From NCBI RefSeq assembly GCF_910592395.1, contig NC_088311.1, positions 3,660,501-3,724,500 of the forward strand: a DNA stretch of 64,000 nt. Direction: 5' to 3'. A model generated the notes under the pieces. The model did no database searches. It saw nothing but the letters and a program-made list of their open reading frames with translations, and was not told the origin of the DNA. A program made the position numbers and the translations under genes. Source of the stretch: Lineus longissimus (Eukaryota; Nemertea; Pilidiophora; Heteronemertea; Lineidae). Positions 49,270 through 62,400 of the stretch are shown here, one piece after another. How positions within the stretch are numbered: position 1 is the first letter of the stretch; each line of letters opens with the position of its first letter.

Positions 49270-50186
49270 AAGGATGTAACAACTCGCGCTGACAAAATTG
49301 TACTCTCAAATGTTTTTAACCAAAATTGTATTTTCTAAATTACTGTAACACCAATTGTTATTTAAGTTACAAAATTGGTAAGTTTATTAAATATTACTTC
49401 CATATTTTATGCAAAATCCACTATTATATTGTTGAATTGTACGTTAACAAGATGGTTTTGAGACTTTAGGAACTGGTTTTTAAATTTCCGCCGGAAACCA
49501 CGTTTTCGAAATAGTTTTATCGTAATTCTGCCAGTATATCGTGTTTTATTTCCGTCACCGAGTAGAACAAGTACATTGGTTGGGCTCAAACAGTGAAAAA
49601 AAGTCATATAGTCAGTTTAAGGTGATCATCACATTTATCGATTTGTTGAATATCTCGAAAAAAACACTTTTTGTAGAAAGTGAAATCTGCTGTGTATCCC
49701 GCTGTACATTTCTATATACATTTTCTCTGGTGGCTGAATAAGTAACTAAAACTCTGCCAAAAATGCCTTTTTTGGGCCAGGTCTTTGTATGCTTGGAGAC
49801 TGGCAATGCAGTGGTGATTGGTAATGGTACTGCAGCATTTCCAATGCAACACTAAACATTTGTTCTGTATCTACGGACAATGATGCCAATGGACCGGCAT
49901 CCAGTTGACCTGGCCCCGTTAGGCGTTACTAGGTAGGTCGCAGCATTGCCGAAGACCGAGTTTATAATTAGTATATCGCAAACGACGCTGTCACAACTTA
50001 CCATGTCATGTGTTCTTCTGTTGTGCCTTAATTTCATGATTTAGGTTTGGTTGGCAGTGAATGCCTCCTCCAACTGTGAACTGGTAGGATGCAGGTTCGC
50101 TGTTAAGTGTTGGCTAGCAGATTCTCCTCATCTTTGATTCTTACTTTTTGCCAGTTGTCTGATTCCTCTCTGCCACGTCACGCAAA

Positions 50187-53100
50187 ATGTCTACTCAAAG
50201 AGCTACTGGAGGTCGTGGGAGGAAGCGCAAGGCTAATGCTGCTGAAGCTCCAGCAAAGAAACAGAAACAAAAAAACAGTAAGATGGTGAACAATCAAATT
50301 ATGACTGGAGGTTACACGAAAATATCCCGCCCCCCTCTTGGCTTGATCCACTTAACCCACCACTACCAGGTCACCTCGAAAAATTGCTAAATGTTTGCTA
50401 CAGCTCCTAAAAAAGTTTGCTGCAGGAAGGGACCGTTTGTTATCTTATCAACATCCTAAACGCTAAGTATTTTTGTTCAGGAAAAACTATTAAGAAGAAA
50501 AAGCTGTGATGCTTAAAGTGGGTGGCTATGTCTTTAAGAGATAGAGTAACTTTTTACCAAGTTGCGCTTCAAAGAAGACTATTTCATCTTTTTTGCTGTT
50601 CAAAGATTTTGGTAAAATCTTTACTACTTATTTTCAGTTGAACATGTGTCCCATCGTCGGGAAAGTGGCATTGTGTTGACAATTGGTGAGGGAGATGTTG
50701 GCCAGTTAGGTCTTGGTGAGGATGTCTTGGAGCGTACCAAACCTGGCAAGGTGAACATCCCGGATGCTGTGGTGCAGGTTCATGCTGGAGGGATGCATAC
50801 GGTCTGTCTGACTGTAAATGGAGAGGTGTGTAGAATAAAAAAAAATACAAAAGCTTTTATTCTTGTCACAGCTTAGAGCCAATGAACTATGGGTGTATGC
50901 ATCATAATTTTCACCCAAGGACCAAAAACAAGTGAACGATAAAGGCGTGATTGGCTGATGATACTTATTGACCCAGTGCTGGAAAGCTGGGTACCTTGGC
51001 ACATTTGGCGAAATTTATGCATTGACAAACCTGTTAACACATTGCTAAATATTGTTTGTCGTCTCTTATTTAGGTGTATACATTTGGCTGTAATGATGAA
51101 GGTGCTCTTGGGAGAGATACTACAGAAGAAGGATCAGAAACGCTACCAGTGAAGGCTGATTTATTAGAAAAAGTAGTGCAGATCAGTGCCGGTGACAGTC
51201 ATACTGCTGCATTGACTGATGATGGACGGGTGTTTATTTGGGGAACTTTCAGGGTAGGTTTGGGTTGCATTTCACAATTTTGCACAATGCCTTATATAGG
51301 TGGTTCAGACTTATACCTGTGTTAGGGCCATCCCTTAAATTTACGAAGCAGCAGCAAGTTGTGTTTCAGTGATGCATCATGCCATTTGCATAGATATGAC
51401 AAAAGTGTGAAAAACTTGATGTTGACGGAATTGTGTTTGATGTAGATCCCAAGACAAGTCGCTTTTCACCATGCTAATGTTTGATTGATTTCTTTCAGGA
51501 TGCCAATGGGGTGATTGGTTTGTTGGAAGAGAGAGCTGTTCAAAAGACACCTGTCCAAATTTTCAAAGACCTGGTTGTTGTGAAAATAGCTTCAGGAAGT
51601 GATCACATTATAGCATTGACTACGGATGGCATCATTCACACAATCGGTGAGTGCAAGTTCATACTCGTATAGCAGGTAGTAAGAATTATAGTAGCAGCAA
51701 TCTATTGGTAGAGCCTATTAAACTGTGTTACCAGAGCATTGTCACTTGCTTAGTGCAAAAAGTGATGTCTTTGGTAGCATTCCTTTTTATGCGTTGTTAA
51801 CCTGTTGCATATCTGGAAATCTAACGGGGAGTATTTGTTTTTTGCAGGCAACTCTGAACAAGGCCAGCTTGGAAGGCTTGCAGAATGCATGTGTCAGCGA
51901 GGAGGAAGAAAAGGCGTTGGTAGGTTACTCTTGTGTCTTAGTACATGCTCTTTGACTTAACTATCTAGGCTGAAGGTTCAACTTTTTCTCTCAAAGACAA
52001 TCCCATAAAGTGCAGCTAAAGTCCTTCATTGGATGGTGTGTAACATCTTGGCTGTCTAAACTCCTCAAGCTCACATGGGTGAGCTTATGTCGTCACGTCT
52101 TGTCCGTCGGGCCGTCCGTCAACAATAGGGGCACGTTTGCTCACTATTGAGTCTAGAAAGTTGAAACTTGGTGTGAGAATGTCTTATGACAACATGACTT
52201 GATACAAAAAAAACATCGCCATTTGACATACTTTCTGGGCTCCAGGCGGCAATCTTTGAAAACCTTATTTTGTCAATATCTCATGAACACTGATAGCTAA
52301 AACAATGAAATGTTTATTGTCAATACTTCTGATGAGACTGCGTGACATAATATACACTCTAGACAAACAAGTCATTTGAAGTCTCTTCTTCTTTGGTAGG
52401 TCTATTGGACAAAATGTTCTGAATAGTGAGCAGACAGAAAGCTATTGAAGTGGTATTTAATAACAAAACTTAGGAGGACAATTGGTCTAAAGCTCACCAG
52501 TAAAAAACTGGGCGTAAATGCTACAAGTATTGCCAGTTTACAAATGTGCTCTTTGTCATTTTCGGTCGTTTTCAAGATTTGTTCAACTTGCAGGAGTACT
52601 TATCAACCCTGACAAAAATGAGAGTGAAGTGCGGTGTAAACGAGTCAAAGGGAAGAAATTGAAATTTGTTGATGTGTGGGCCGGAGCCTTTGTGTCTGTG
52701 GCCAAGGAGGAGTCGGGTGATATGTATGCCTGGGGTTTGAACAACTACTACCAACTAGGTTTGTATCTGATTCTTATCATGGTCCTACCCGCACCTCCTT
52801 ACTATTAGTGGCAATTCATCTCTGGGCAATTGTTTTGTTAGAGTTAGAGATTGCAAATGGTTGATATATATTTATAGAGCACAGGGAGTTACAAAAATCC
52901 CCAAAATGGTGCTTGGAAATATGAAACTGGATGAACACAGGCGTTTTCTCCACTGTGCATAATGAGGTTGATATTGTCTGTATGAATTTTTTCCTTCAAT
53001 CTCCTTAGTATACAGTACTTTTCCTCAATCTCTTGAAGGTGCTGGTGATATGGTGAATCGGTTTGTTCCTCAGCGGATGGAGACATTTAGCAAGAAGCAG

Positions 53101-54370
53101 TGGAAAGACATTGGAATTGGAATGCATCATATCATAGCACTGGATACAGAAGGTAAAGACTTTGTTTAACACTTGATCTAGGAGGAACTATTCCAATGAT
53201 TCTGAGACAGATTTGCGATCACTATTAAATCAATATTGATCGTTGTTCAAGTGGAGCAGATAATGAAATTTATTTGTTTCTATTTTTCAGGAAAAGTGCA
53301 TGCCATTGGTCGGGGAGAGTATGGGCGCCTTGGTCTCGGTGAAGATTGTAAGGAACAGAAAGAGCCCAAACATATTGGCACAATGAATGGGACAAAGGTC
53401 TCGAGCATAGCATCTGGATCGTGTTGTTCGTTTGCTGTGTCTACAGACGGTGAGTTTGAAATTGTAAATGCCTTTTAAAAAGGTTGCCCTAACTTTAGAA
53501 CAACTCAGTTTTAAAAATGGATTCTTGTCCCTTTCAGTTGGTACCACCAGTACCCTTGTTTATGAACGGGGATTAGGATGACTCTCGCAAAGGATAGAAT
53601 ATTACAACACAAACCAACCCAAAAATTTCATCCAGGGGCACAAGTAATTTAGTCAAAGGTTTGCATGGAATCTGATGATGACCAACACTGATAATGATGA
53701 CAGGAAGGCAACGCTCAAATTCATGACTTACTATACATTCTGATATTGTATTCCAGGCACTGCTCTTTCATGGGGAATGGGGTCATGTAAACAGTTGGCA
53801 TCGACAGATGACGATGAAGATGCGTGGGAACCAACGTTAATGAAGGGCAAGCAGTTAGAAAACAGGTATGTCTTCCCAATGTCTGTGACCTTTTGAATAC
53901 TCCTTGAGAGCTTTCAATCAGTACCATGTTTGGCAAAATTTTGCACAAAATGTCCACACTTATCTGGTTGTGCATGGACCGTAGCATAATCTGGTGTGCG
54001 CATGACTGTCGTAACCAGTTACAAAACCAGAAACTTTGTTCCGACTTTGTCAATAGTGGCACTGATTGAGAGTCCTTAGAGGAGTATTGTCGAGGTCTTT
54101 GATGATTTCAAGAATGTACCCGTATGATAGTGTAGTTTTCACCTGGTGAGAGGCATGTGTACTGGTGTATAGCAATTTAATCTGAATCACTTTAAAGCAG
54201 CTTGGAAGTAAAACGTACTCATCTGGCCTTACATTGTACATGTCCTGATCCTTCTAATGGTAATGATACAAAATTTTCAAATCAATTTTCACACTTGTCT
54301 TTTTAGGTCGGTGATCATGGTGTCGAGTGGTGGGCAGCATACGGTTCTTCTTGCCAAGGATAAGGCGTGA
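50187..54370 (+). CDS. RCC1: Regulator of chromosome condensation 1 (Ran GEF)
   Basis: RCC1 sits on chromatin and loads Ran with GTP, driving nuclear transport and spindle assembly. Ten exons were read: 50187-50277, 50638-50825, 51074-51253, 51499-51646, 51848-51919, 52594-52758, 53039-53152, 53291-53449, 53757-53865 and 54307-54370. All phases join, giving about 429 residues against 421 in human. The N-terminus is basic ([20 protein letters not shown]), matching the nuclear localisation and DNA-contact tail. Then come the seven beta-propeller repeats, each with a Gly-rich AGxxHTxAL-like signature: [76 protein letters not shown] and [16 protein letters not shown]. The start has an in-frame basic tail and is the only good ATG. 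AATAAA at 54568-54573 may end the message. Confidence 0.95.
52050..52510. repeat. Likely dispersed repeat inside an RCC1 intron
   Basis: The stretch contains the string TTGTCCGTCGGGCCGTCCGTC followed by TTGAAACTTGGTGTGAGAAT-like text, a pattern familiar from interspersed repeats in marine invertebrate introns. No open frame or terminal repeats were seen. The family assignment is from general memory and unproven. Confidence 0.35.
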
Positions 54371-54567
54371 GAGTGAGCCCACTGGATTTTGATATCAACT
54401 TCCTCAGAAATGCATGGACTTATACCTACAACCACCTACATCCATTTTTAACACGCTATGGACCCAGGATGGCATATTATGTTATGTTTTTTTTGGATGC
54501 ATCAGAACTGAATGTTTACAGTGATGTGTAAAGTTCTTGGGACACTAGTTACACGTCATTTGAACCT

Positions 54568-54573
54568 AATAAA
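54568..54573 (+). terminator. Candidate proximal RCC1 polyadenylation signal
   Basis: AATAAA about 200 bp past the RCC1 stop codon, at a typical distance for a short 3' UTR. Confidence 0.45.
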
Positions 54574-55573
54574 GCCTTACTTCTAAATCATCAATTGATA
54601 TGTGGTGCACTATAGCAGAAACTACCGGTACCCTTTGGCAGCATTTTTGACAGAAATTCTCATTCTGAATCGGCAGTGTGAATTTTAATCCATGTCCTCG
54701 TCAGTTGTAAAATGACTCCATTTCATGAGAAATGAAACAATTGTGTGATCTGACTTGGTTTGTTTTGTGATTCTTCTTATGTCCTTTTTGAATTTGTGTG
54801 TTGTTGAAACTGTATATGGATATTGAATGACTCCCCCTTATCTTGTAAAAGGGGTTGTAAAATTTAGTTCTTGTCATGCATGAATATGAATTAGTCACAA
54901 GATTCATGGTAAGGTTCTTTTCTATATTTTACTAAAAGGTGTGTAGCTTAGATTATGTTTAGTATTTGTTTCTTGGAATTCCTTGTATTTGAACTAGAGG
55001 GGCCTTACTAAAGAATTCATTGCCTTTTCCCCTCGGTGATTAAGGCCACTTATTTTGTCAATGAAAACGAAGCTGAGAAATGACAGTTGATCAACATGTA
55101 TTGCCTACAGGGAGACTTAATGAAATGGCAATTGAGGGAGACAGTGAGTGACTTGACTCGAGCAATGTAGTGATCCATCCATATTCGTCAACCCCTTTCA
55201 CCAACACCCAGCCCAAAAAAACCAATACACTTGCTAAAAAGTTCATTTTTCTGAAATATTCTACCAGTTAAAGGTCAGAAAAAAAGACCTCTTTATTAGG
55301 CGTACTGAGTTTATAGGATTGCCACTTATTGAGACACCCTGTATCTGCAGTTTTCTTTTCCCATTTTCCTGATCATGTGTTGGCTCTTTAGCAGCAAATT
55401 GCCCAGTTAAAATGATTCAAACTCACACCTGAAAGGTATTGTATTCTGAATATCATCATGTCCATCTATTTTATTGAATGTTGTTTTTATTCTCGATGTA
55501 TGACGATGTTTTTATTGACAAGTCTGCTTGATATTTTTGTAACAACTGGAACTGTAATTTTATATTGATCAGT

Positions 55574-55579
55574 AATAAA
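55574..55579 (+). terminator. Candidate distal RCC1 polyadenylation signal
   Basis: A second AATAAA about 1.2 kb past the stop, followed by GT/T-rich DNA typical of cleavage sites. Either or both may be used. Confidence 0.4.
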
Positions 55580-56074
55580 GGTTCTTGAAAAGAAAGAATG
55601 ATTCTCATTTACAGTTATTCATTGAGAATCGTCCTCCTGCAGACCATGCAAGTTTTGTGAAAATCCCATCATATTGGAGAGTGCTTATACTGATTATTAG
55701 TCCTCTTATCTAGAAGATTTGCCTAACGCTCGCTACAGTGGGTAGAGACATCAGTTTACATTTGCAACACAATAGAAACCAGGCCCTCCTATAATTAAAG
55801 TGCTGGAGGGGTATAGAAATGTGGGCCTTGCACCCCTCAAATTGACCTGATTCTTAGTTGTTACTATTTCGTCTCCAGGTCATTTCTTTTTTAGACCAAC
55901 TGATGACTACATTTTGAAGACACCTGAAGAAAAATCCCATGCAGCTCGAGTAGAGTTACTGTATTGAAGTGAAAAAATTAAGAGAAAAACGATAGAATCA
56001 AGTGTGGGAATGAGAGTTGGGGTTTAAAATACTGCCTTTTGCCTTCCATCCATCTAGGACATTTGTTAACGCTT

Positions 56075-56146
56075 CCAACTGGTTATCGGTTTATCCACGG
56101 CCGCAATGGACCAGCTGGTTATCGGTTTAGCCACGGCCGCAATGGA
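56075..56146 (+). repeat. 36-bp exact tandem duplication upstream of CC2D2A
   Basis: Two adjacent 36-bp units, 56075-56110 and 56111-56146, differ at two positions only. Each contains CTGGTTATCGGTTTA then CCACGGCCGCAATGGA. They are about 350-420 bp before the CC2D2A ATG, in the likely promoter. Confidence 0.9.
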
Positions 56147-56492
56147 ATTGGTCTACCTCTGTTGGCATTCCGTTGTTTACATTCGATACGGAAATCGTGA
56201 AATTTTGATCACCTTTTAATCTTATTTACTCCGTTATTGAGAAACATAGCCATGCATTCGTAGGTCATGTCTATGATTCAAATAAATGTCCCGGTCTAGA
56301 ACAAAGAACCGGGCTTATTTGTCGGGCGGAAAACTCGGAATTTGCCCTTCGAATTGGGGACAGGATCAATTTTTGTGTGTACATTTTGCAGTGCATTCTA
56401 GCTCGGTCTATAGGCGTACGTGCATTGGATTAATATAGAGAGGAGGAACGGTTGGTGTTGCCACTGTCTTAGTTTAGAGAAAACCAGTAGGC

Positions 56493-59400
56493 ATGGCGTC
56501 ACGGTGAGTATGACCATGATGAGTGTGGCCTTCATAATTCTACCTTCCTCTACTATCTAGCCTACAGGGACTACAGTCCCTCAGATAGATTAAGAAGCTA
56601 CCCCTAAGATGATACTGCCTGGCTAAGAGTTCCTGACTGGCAGTGGTAGTATTCAAGTGGTACATTTATACCAAAAGGCACACATCAGAGGCTAGGAGAG
56701 TAACGTTAATAGTGCTCCACGACTGAGTTGCTGATCAGGAAAGATGTGATTGTGAAATCATTGGCAAGCAATTATTATTAGGAGGATGTTGTCAGGGGAG
56801 CAAGCAGCAGTCAGAGAGCAGTTTGTCTGAGAATCCAGCTTGCCATTTATTCTAAACCTTTAAACATATTTCAGAACTATAACAGAAAGAATGCGAGCCA
56901 GGCGGGCACGCTTGGCAGATACTGCGGAGGTTGCAGAAATGGTGGATGAAACAAAGACGGATCAAAGGGGAAAGAAGAAGAAGAGAAAGAAGGAAGAGGA
57001 GATTATTGAGGAAGGAACGTTGGGCATGGACAGTACTTGGGTGGGTATAGAAAATTACCCAAAGCGATGACAATGTTTGTTTTGATTTAGTGTGCTTTAC
57101 AGTTTTGAAAACGAGTTTTGACTTGCTGTAAAAATAAAATCTGTTGGCTTTGTCAAGGAAGTTAAACCAGATCTGCAAGATGTTTGTGTGGCAAATTGTT
57201 AAGTTTCACTGCGTTCTTGCTGTGCTAGTTGCTTTGCATTTTTGTTCTATTTGATCAATTATATTTCGTTTCATTTGATTTTGCGTTTCGTTAGGATGGT
57301 GCTATGGAAACTCTAGGGAGATTGTCGGGCAGCGAGCTGTCAGATGAAGAGGTTGGTACACTCTACTCTTACATTTTGTGTTGTCGTGCACCATCAATAT
57401 GACGTGATGCTTGGACACAGCCAGGTCATAATATTATGATAATGATGTTCAGTTGAGTATTGTCAAATTTTGTCTCAGTTCTTTATTTGACATTCACATG
57501 CTTTTTCAGATGATTGATGAAATTCAGAATGCTGAAGTTCTCATGGAGGATTTGAAAACAAAACATAAAGCGAGGAAGCGTGAGTTAGCAGATTCGTTAA
57601 AGAAAGACACAGATATCAAGGGAGAGCTGGGGACTGCCAGGATGAGGAGTAAAGCAAAACTAGAGGCGTCTTTGAGGCAGCGAGCTGCAGCAGATGAGGT
57701 GGTAGAGGCTACGACTATTGGACAACAGGAAGAGGGAGTGGCCAGATTGGAGGAAGGCATACTGGAAGATCTAGCACCAGATGTAGCAGGCATTAGTGAA
57801 GAACGAAAGCCCACACCATCACCTAGAGGAAAAACTGGTAGTTACATGTTAGATGCGTTGCCTGCATGAGCAAACTAGAATTAGAATGGCTATGCTCCTT
57901 TTTGAGAGACAAACGTGTCACTTGTGTACTCGCACACTTAATTGTAGAGTTTGAGATACACATACATAAGTGAGGACAGGCCAGAGTTGGAGACACCCAT
58001 TCCAAGTCAGAGACAGTCGAAACTAGATGTTCCATGGGTTACCCTCAAGTAACAACTTTTGTTTTATTCAGGACTAATGGGCCTAGTGGATGCAGTGAAG
58101 GCAGCTGAAGAAGCCAAATCTGGAACGACAACTCCCCGCAAGTCTAGTGCCCCTGGTGGGAAGGCTCTGGGTCAAAGTATACGTGAAAGGCTGCAAAATA
58201 AAGCAAAAGCGGCAAGGGTAAGGATTACAGCAGATTTTCTATGAAATGAACTGTTACTATTATGTAACCCTAACTTTGTGGACTGAGTGCTGTTCCAATT
58301 TTCTATTCTGTGGGTACCTTATTTTACGTTCAGTCAGGTCAGGTTTTCACGTCTGAGACATTGAAGGAACGTGCTTGAGACAACTTATTGTGAAATAGTG
58401 TAACTCAGCCTAAGAATCCTTCTCGATTTCATTTCAGGAAAAAGCGGAGAGTGATGCACAGAAAGAGTTGCGACCTGGTAGGAGGCTGCGGGGTATCCGT
58501 GATAAACAGCTGACTACTCGATTTGATGATGAAGCTATGGTAAGTGTCGTCGTGAAAAACTTGCAAGACCCCTTCGATTGCACTATAATGAAATTATTTT
58601 CACATTTTTAAAATTGTCATGGAATCTGGATTGAAAGAACTGGCCGAAGTAAAAAGACACTCAGAACTCAGATTTAATTCGTCGATGAACTTAATTGTGT
58701 GCTCCTTCGTTTTGTTAAAGTGATGAAGATCCCCTTGTATTTTAAGCCTTTATTGCAATTCATTGTCAAAGAGTGGTCGTCTTGAATTAGATTACTTCAA
58801 AACAGTTCAATAGATATTGAATAATAGTAATATGAGTGACACTTTAAGTAAAGGCTGTTTGCAATTTTCATCATTAGCGTGCAGAAGAAGCACATTTAAA
58901 GAAAGCCATGGAAAAAGTTCGCCGTGATCGCTGGAGGCGGGCTGTTGATAACACAAAGGTGATGAAGCAGCTGCTGTTGGGATATGTTCCTAGCGCTGCA
59001 GCATGTTGATGAAATGTTTATATTTTGTTTGCCTGTATGATGGGGCATGTTTATTTGAGTGCATGCTATTCCTTGTTTACATTCACATGGAGTGCTTTGT
59101 GTTGAAGTTCATTGCATGTTCACTCTGATTGTTTGTATTGTTAATTCAAAGTTCGATTGGCTGATTGTCGGGTTGTTGGTGTCCCCTCCAAGGAATCAAG
59201 AGCCCAGTTCTAATCTTTGTTCCGGACACTCTCCTTTGGGGGAAGAGGGCACTGGTACTGTATGTCATTTTGACCTATAGCAATTTCACATGTAGTTGTA
59301 GCCCCCCTATAGTAAGGTGGTTTCTTATGCTCTTACAATACATGTGTAGCTACTTGTACATGTATGAGCTTTGGTCAAAATGGTACCCAAAACCAACGCT

Positions 59401-62400
59401 GTCTCCCCTATAATAGAGTGCATTGGCCAAGGACATGACTCCTCTTTCCAACCTCTACTCATTTTCTTGTATGTTGTGTGACTTGTTTGAATATCTTGAT
59501 TGTTTGCATGTAAGTAATGGCATGTTATTCAACAGGAGGAGAAAGCGACGTCCATGAGAAGAAAATGGAAGAAGACAATCGGTCAGGCTATCGAGGGCGA
59601 GGAGGTGACATACTTTATATTGTTGCTGGATTTTAACTCTACTCACAGTAATATTACCTCACCCAGATATGGTCTGTTATCATATTAGACATTGAAAGAT
59701 GTTTAAACTCCAATAAAATTATTTGGAAGTCTTTTTATTCTATTTGACACTATTAAGTATTTGTTAAATCGTTTGATGTGACTCAGAAAACGATACAACA
59801 TGAAGTATCTGTTTTAGTGTTCATAACATTAACTACTTTCAGTACAGGTTAGTATATTTACTAGTTATGGTAGATGTTTTCCTTTTAATTGCTAATAATT
59901 TGTATGCATGCCTGATAGCAGATGGCTGTGTACATGTACTCTGATGACACTTCCCATCTCTTACAGTTACATTTTATCTTACTGCGGAAGGATTGAGACT
60001 GTTACGAATATCTATTCAACATTGCCAATACGACTTTTGCTGTCTGCAATATCAGAATGTGACTCCAGATTTTTGTCCTGGGTTCAAGGATCAGTAATTA
60101 GGGTTTCTTTCTGAATACTTTGCAACTTGTAGTTTACATTTGTTTGGTCAAAGTTTGCAGTATATAATGCATCAACTAAGTGAGAAGGATTTTCTAATCT
60201 TTATTTGTCTTATTCCTCTAGATTGTACCAACGGGCATTAGTAACGAAGAAGCGTATGATTTCTTCTGTCGTAACTGGGAACCAGAACCAGAGGAAGTCG
60301 AGGAGAAAAAAGACGCTGAGAAGGCTGTTGGCGAGAAGAAAGAGGGTGAGGTGGTGGAAGGGGAAGAGGCCAAGGAAGGGGAGGAGCCTAAACCTGGGCC
60401 CAGTCTTGAGGCTGGCGAAGAGATAGAGGAAGCCAAGGATGCTGAGGTAAGATTGTGTACACATATTGTGATTCATTCCCATCTCGGAGCTGCATTTCAT
60501 TACAAGAGTATCTAATATTTTCAACCTCAAGTGGAAGAGGTATCAGTGGCAATGCCATGGTATGTAACAGTTTGGTTGTCCCTCAATGATGACAGACCCT
60601 GCCTATCCCTGTGTACTTTACACTTTATTACTAACATAAGTCTTTTCATCATGTGCGAGGACAGCTATCAGTTGTAGGAAGTTGTGCTGTCTGTATCGCT
60701 CTTGTTTCAATCTAGTGATTCTGATCAATTGTGCTTTTTTGTATACAGGGAGAAGAAGAGGGTGGACCACGGAAAAAGAAGGGCAAGAAGGGGAAGAAAG
60801 CCAAAACAGAAGAAGGTGAGCAGATTGAATGTATATTACATTGTCAAGGTCAGAGGTCTAGGTCAAAACGGTCAAGATAAGAGGAATATTACAGTGCCTG
60901 ATCAGAGTTCTCATCCACATTATAAATGTTCTTTACTCCTTGTGATCTGGTGGCGTGATGTAAATATCCCTCTAGAAATATCACCATTTCTGTGCTATAA
61001 ACAGTTTGAAAATTAATAGAATGGTCGAGTCTTCTCCATTGAGTTATAATTAGGAAGTCTTGTTTCTAAGATTGAACAACTACCTTCATTAATTTGGTGT
61101 TATCTAGGTCCAAAGAAGCTTACAGTCGGTAGGTGTATCATTCACGTTTTGTTCAGCATGTTCAGTCAATCCTCTCTTTGCTAATTATGGTGTGGAACCA
61201 GTGCATGTACAAATGCTGATCTCAAGTGTTAGGTATCAATTGCCATGACTGTTATGGATGGCATTTTCATGTTTTTGTGGGCTTGTACATATTGTGTGTT
61301 TGGTGTAAGGCAGCTCAGTTTGAAATAATGGGCACCGCAACTGATACCTGGCCAATGATAAAGACAATTCATCTCTTTGTGCATATGCTTCATGATTAAA
61401 GTTTTACCTTTCCAAGATTCCATGCCTCCCCTTTTGAATTTTTCCTATTCATTCTTCTTGATACAAGTAACCCTGATGCATTTTCTTCCTCATTAATAAG
61501 ATAAGCACCCACAGGGTATTGTTTGAAGTTCTAAAAGTCATGAGATCGACCCTGAGGTTTTCGAAATCTTCTGTACACATGAAGTATTTGTATTGTATCG
61601 TAAAATCGGTAGTTTAGTTTTACTATAACGGATATATTGAGCATATACCGATACTTGTAATTTGGAAATTGTTGTGTATCAAACATTTTGTGTAATTGCA
61701 CCAAGTGATGTACATGTACACAAAATTTCCTTTGGTCGATTAGTACAATCATGTTGGTATTTTTAATGCATGTTGTGTTCAAATCTGCTGGAAATGGCAT
61801 TTTAGTCAGTGCACGAAATCTTACTGTTCATTCCCTCAAGTTTTTTATGATGCCACACTCAGGCAGGCAATGATAATCAGGATTTATCCTCAAACTAACT
61901 AACGAACTGTTGGTGACTTCCAGGAAGGCCAGTCACAGATGATATATGGGATGATGGTGGTAGGCCCTAATTGTTTTTTGCTTGGAGTGAAATTATCATA
62001 CGTCACAAACTATTTGTCATTTTGTTGAACCTGTTGAAGTGACTTTTCTTTTATGGAGAGATAGTTGATTTAGAAATGTTTTAAGATTTCTTGATCTTCT
62101 CAGCTTCTGATGTGAAAATTTATTTTGTTGCTTTTAGTCAGGTTTATTCCAGTTCATGTACATGTAGCTATCTGTATATTGCAATTGTAACTAAGTTACT
62201 GATAACAGCCTACAAGGTGTTTCAAAAGATAGCACATTTTCTATAAGCCTGACGTATTTGCTCTGTTCAGCATGATTGAATTTGGTTATATTACCACAGG
62301 CTTTGTGGTACAGTCTGTCAACTTGCTGGAAGGGAGCTCTGCAACAATTACTTTGTATCCCAATCTTACTGATTGATATCTCTATCTGTCATTCCAGAGG

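Larger units (their letters stand above)
46488..50186. other. EPS15 3' UTR and intergenic region before RCC1
   Basis: No coding exon is supported in these 3.7 kb. The left part is probably a long EPS15 3' UTR. The right part is repeat-rich and AT-rich, with a tandem repeat, a large foldback, T-rich tracts (48957-49090) and nested inverted repeats, all listed separately. The last kilobase before RCC1 should contain its promoter; no TATA box or strong motif was recognised next to the ATG. Confidence 0.55.
54371..56492. other. RCC1 3' UTR and intergenic region before CC2D2A
   Basis: No coding exon is supported. Two plus-strand AATAAA hexamers (54568-54573 and 55574-55579) offer a short and a long RCC1 3' end. 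The right part (about 56040-56490) is less AT-rich, holds a 36-bp tandem duplication and is the likely CC2D2A promoter and 5' UTR. Confidence 0.5.

Noticed and set aside
56400-56492. RFX half-site GTTGCC before CC2D2A
   Set aside because: A lone half-site without the partner AAC arm at proper spacing is too common to claim.
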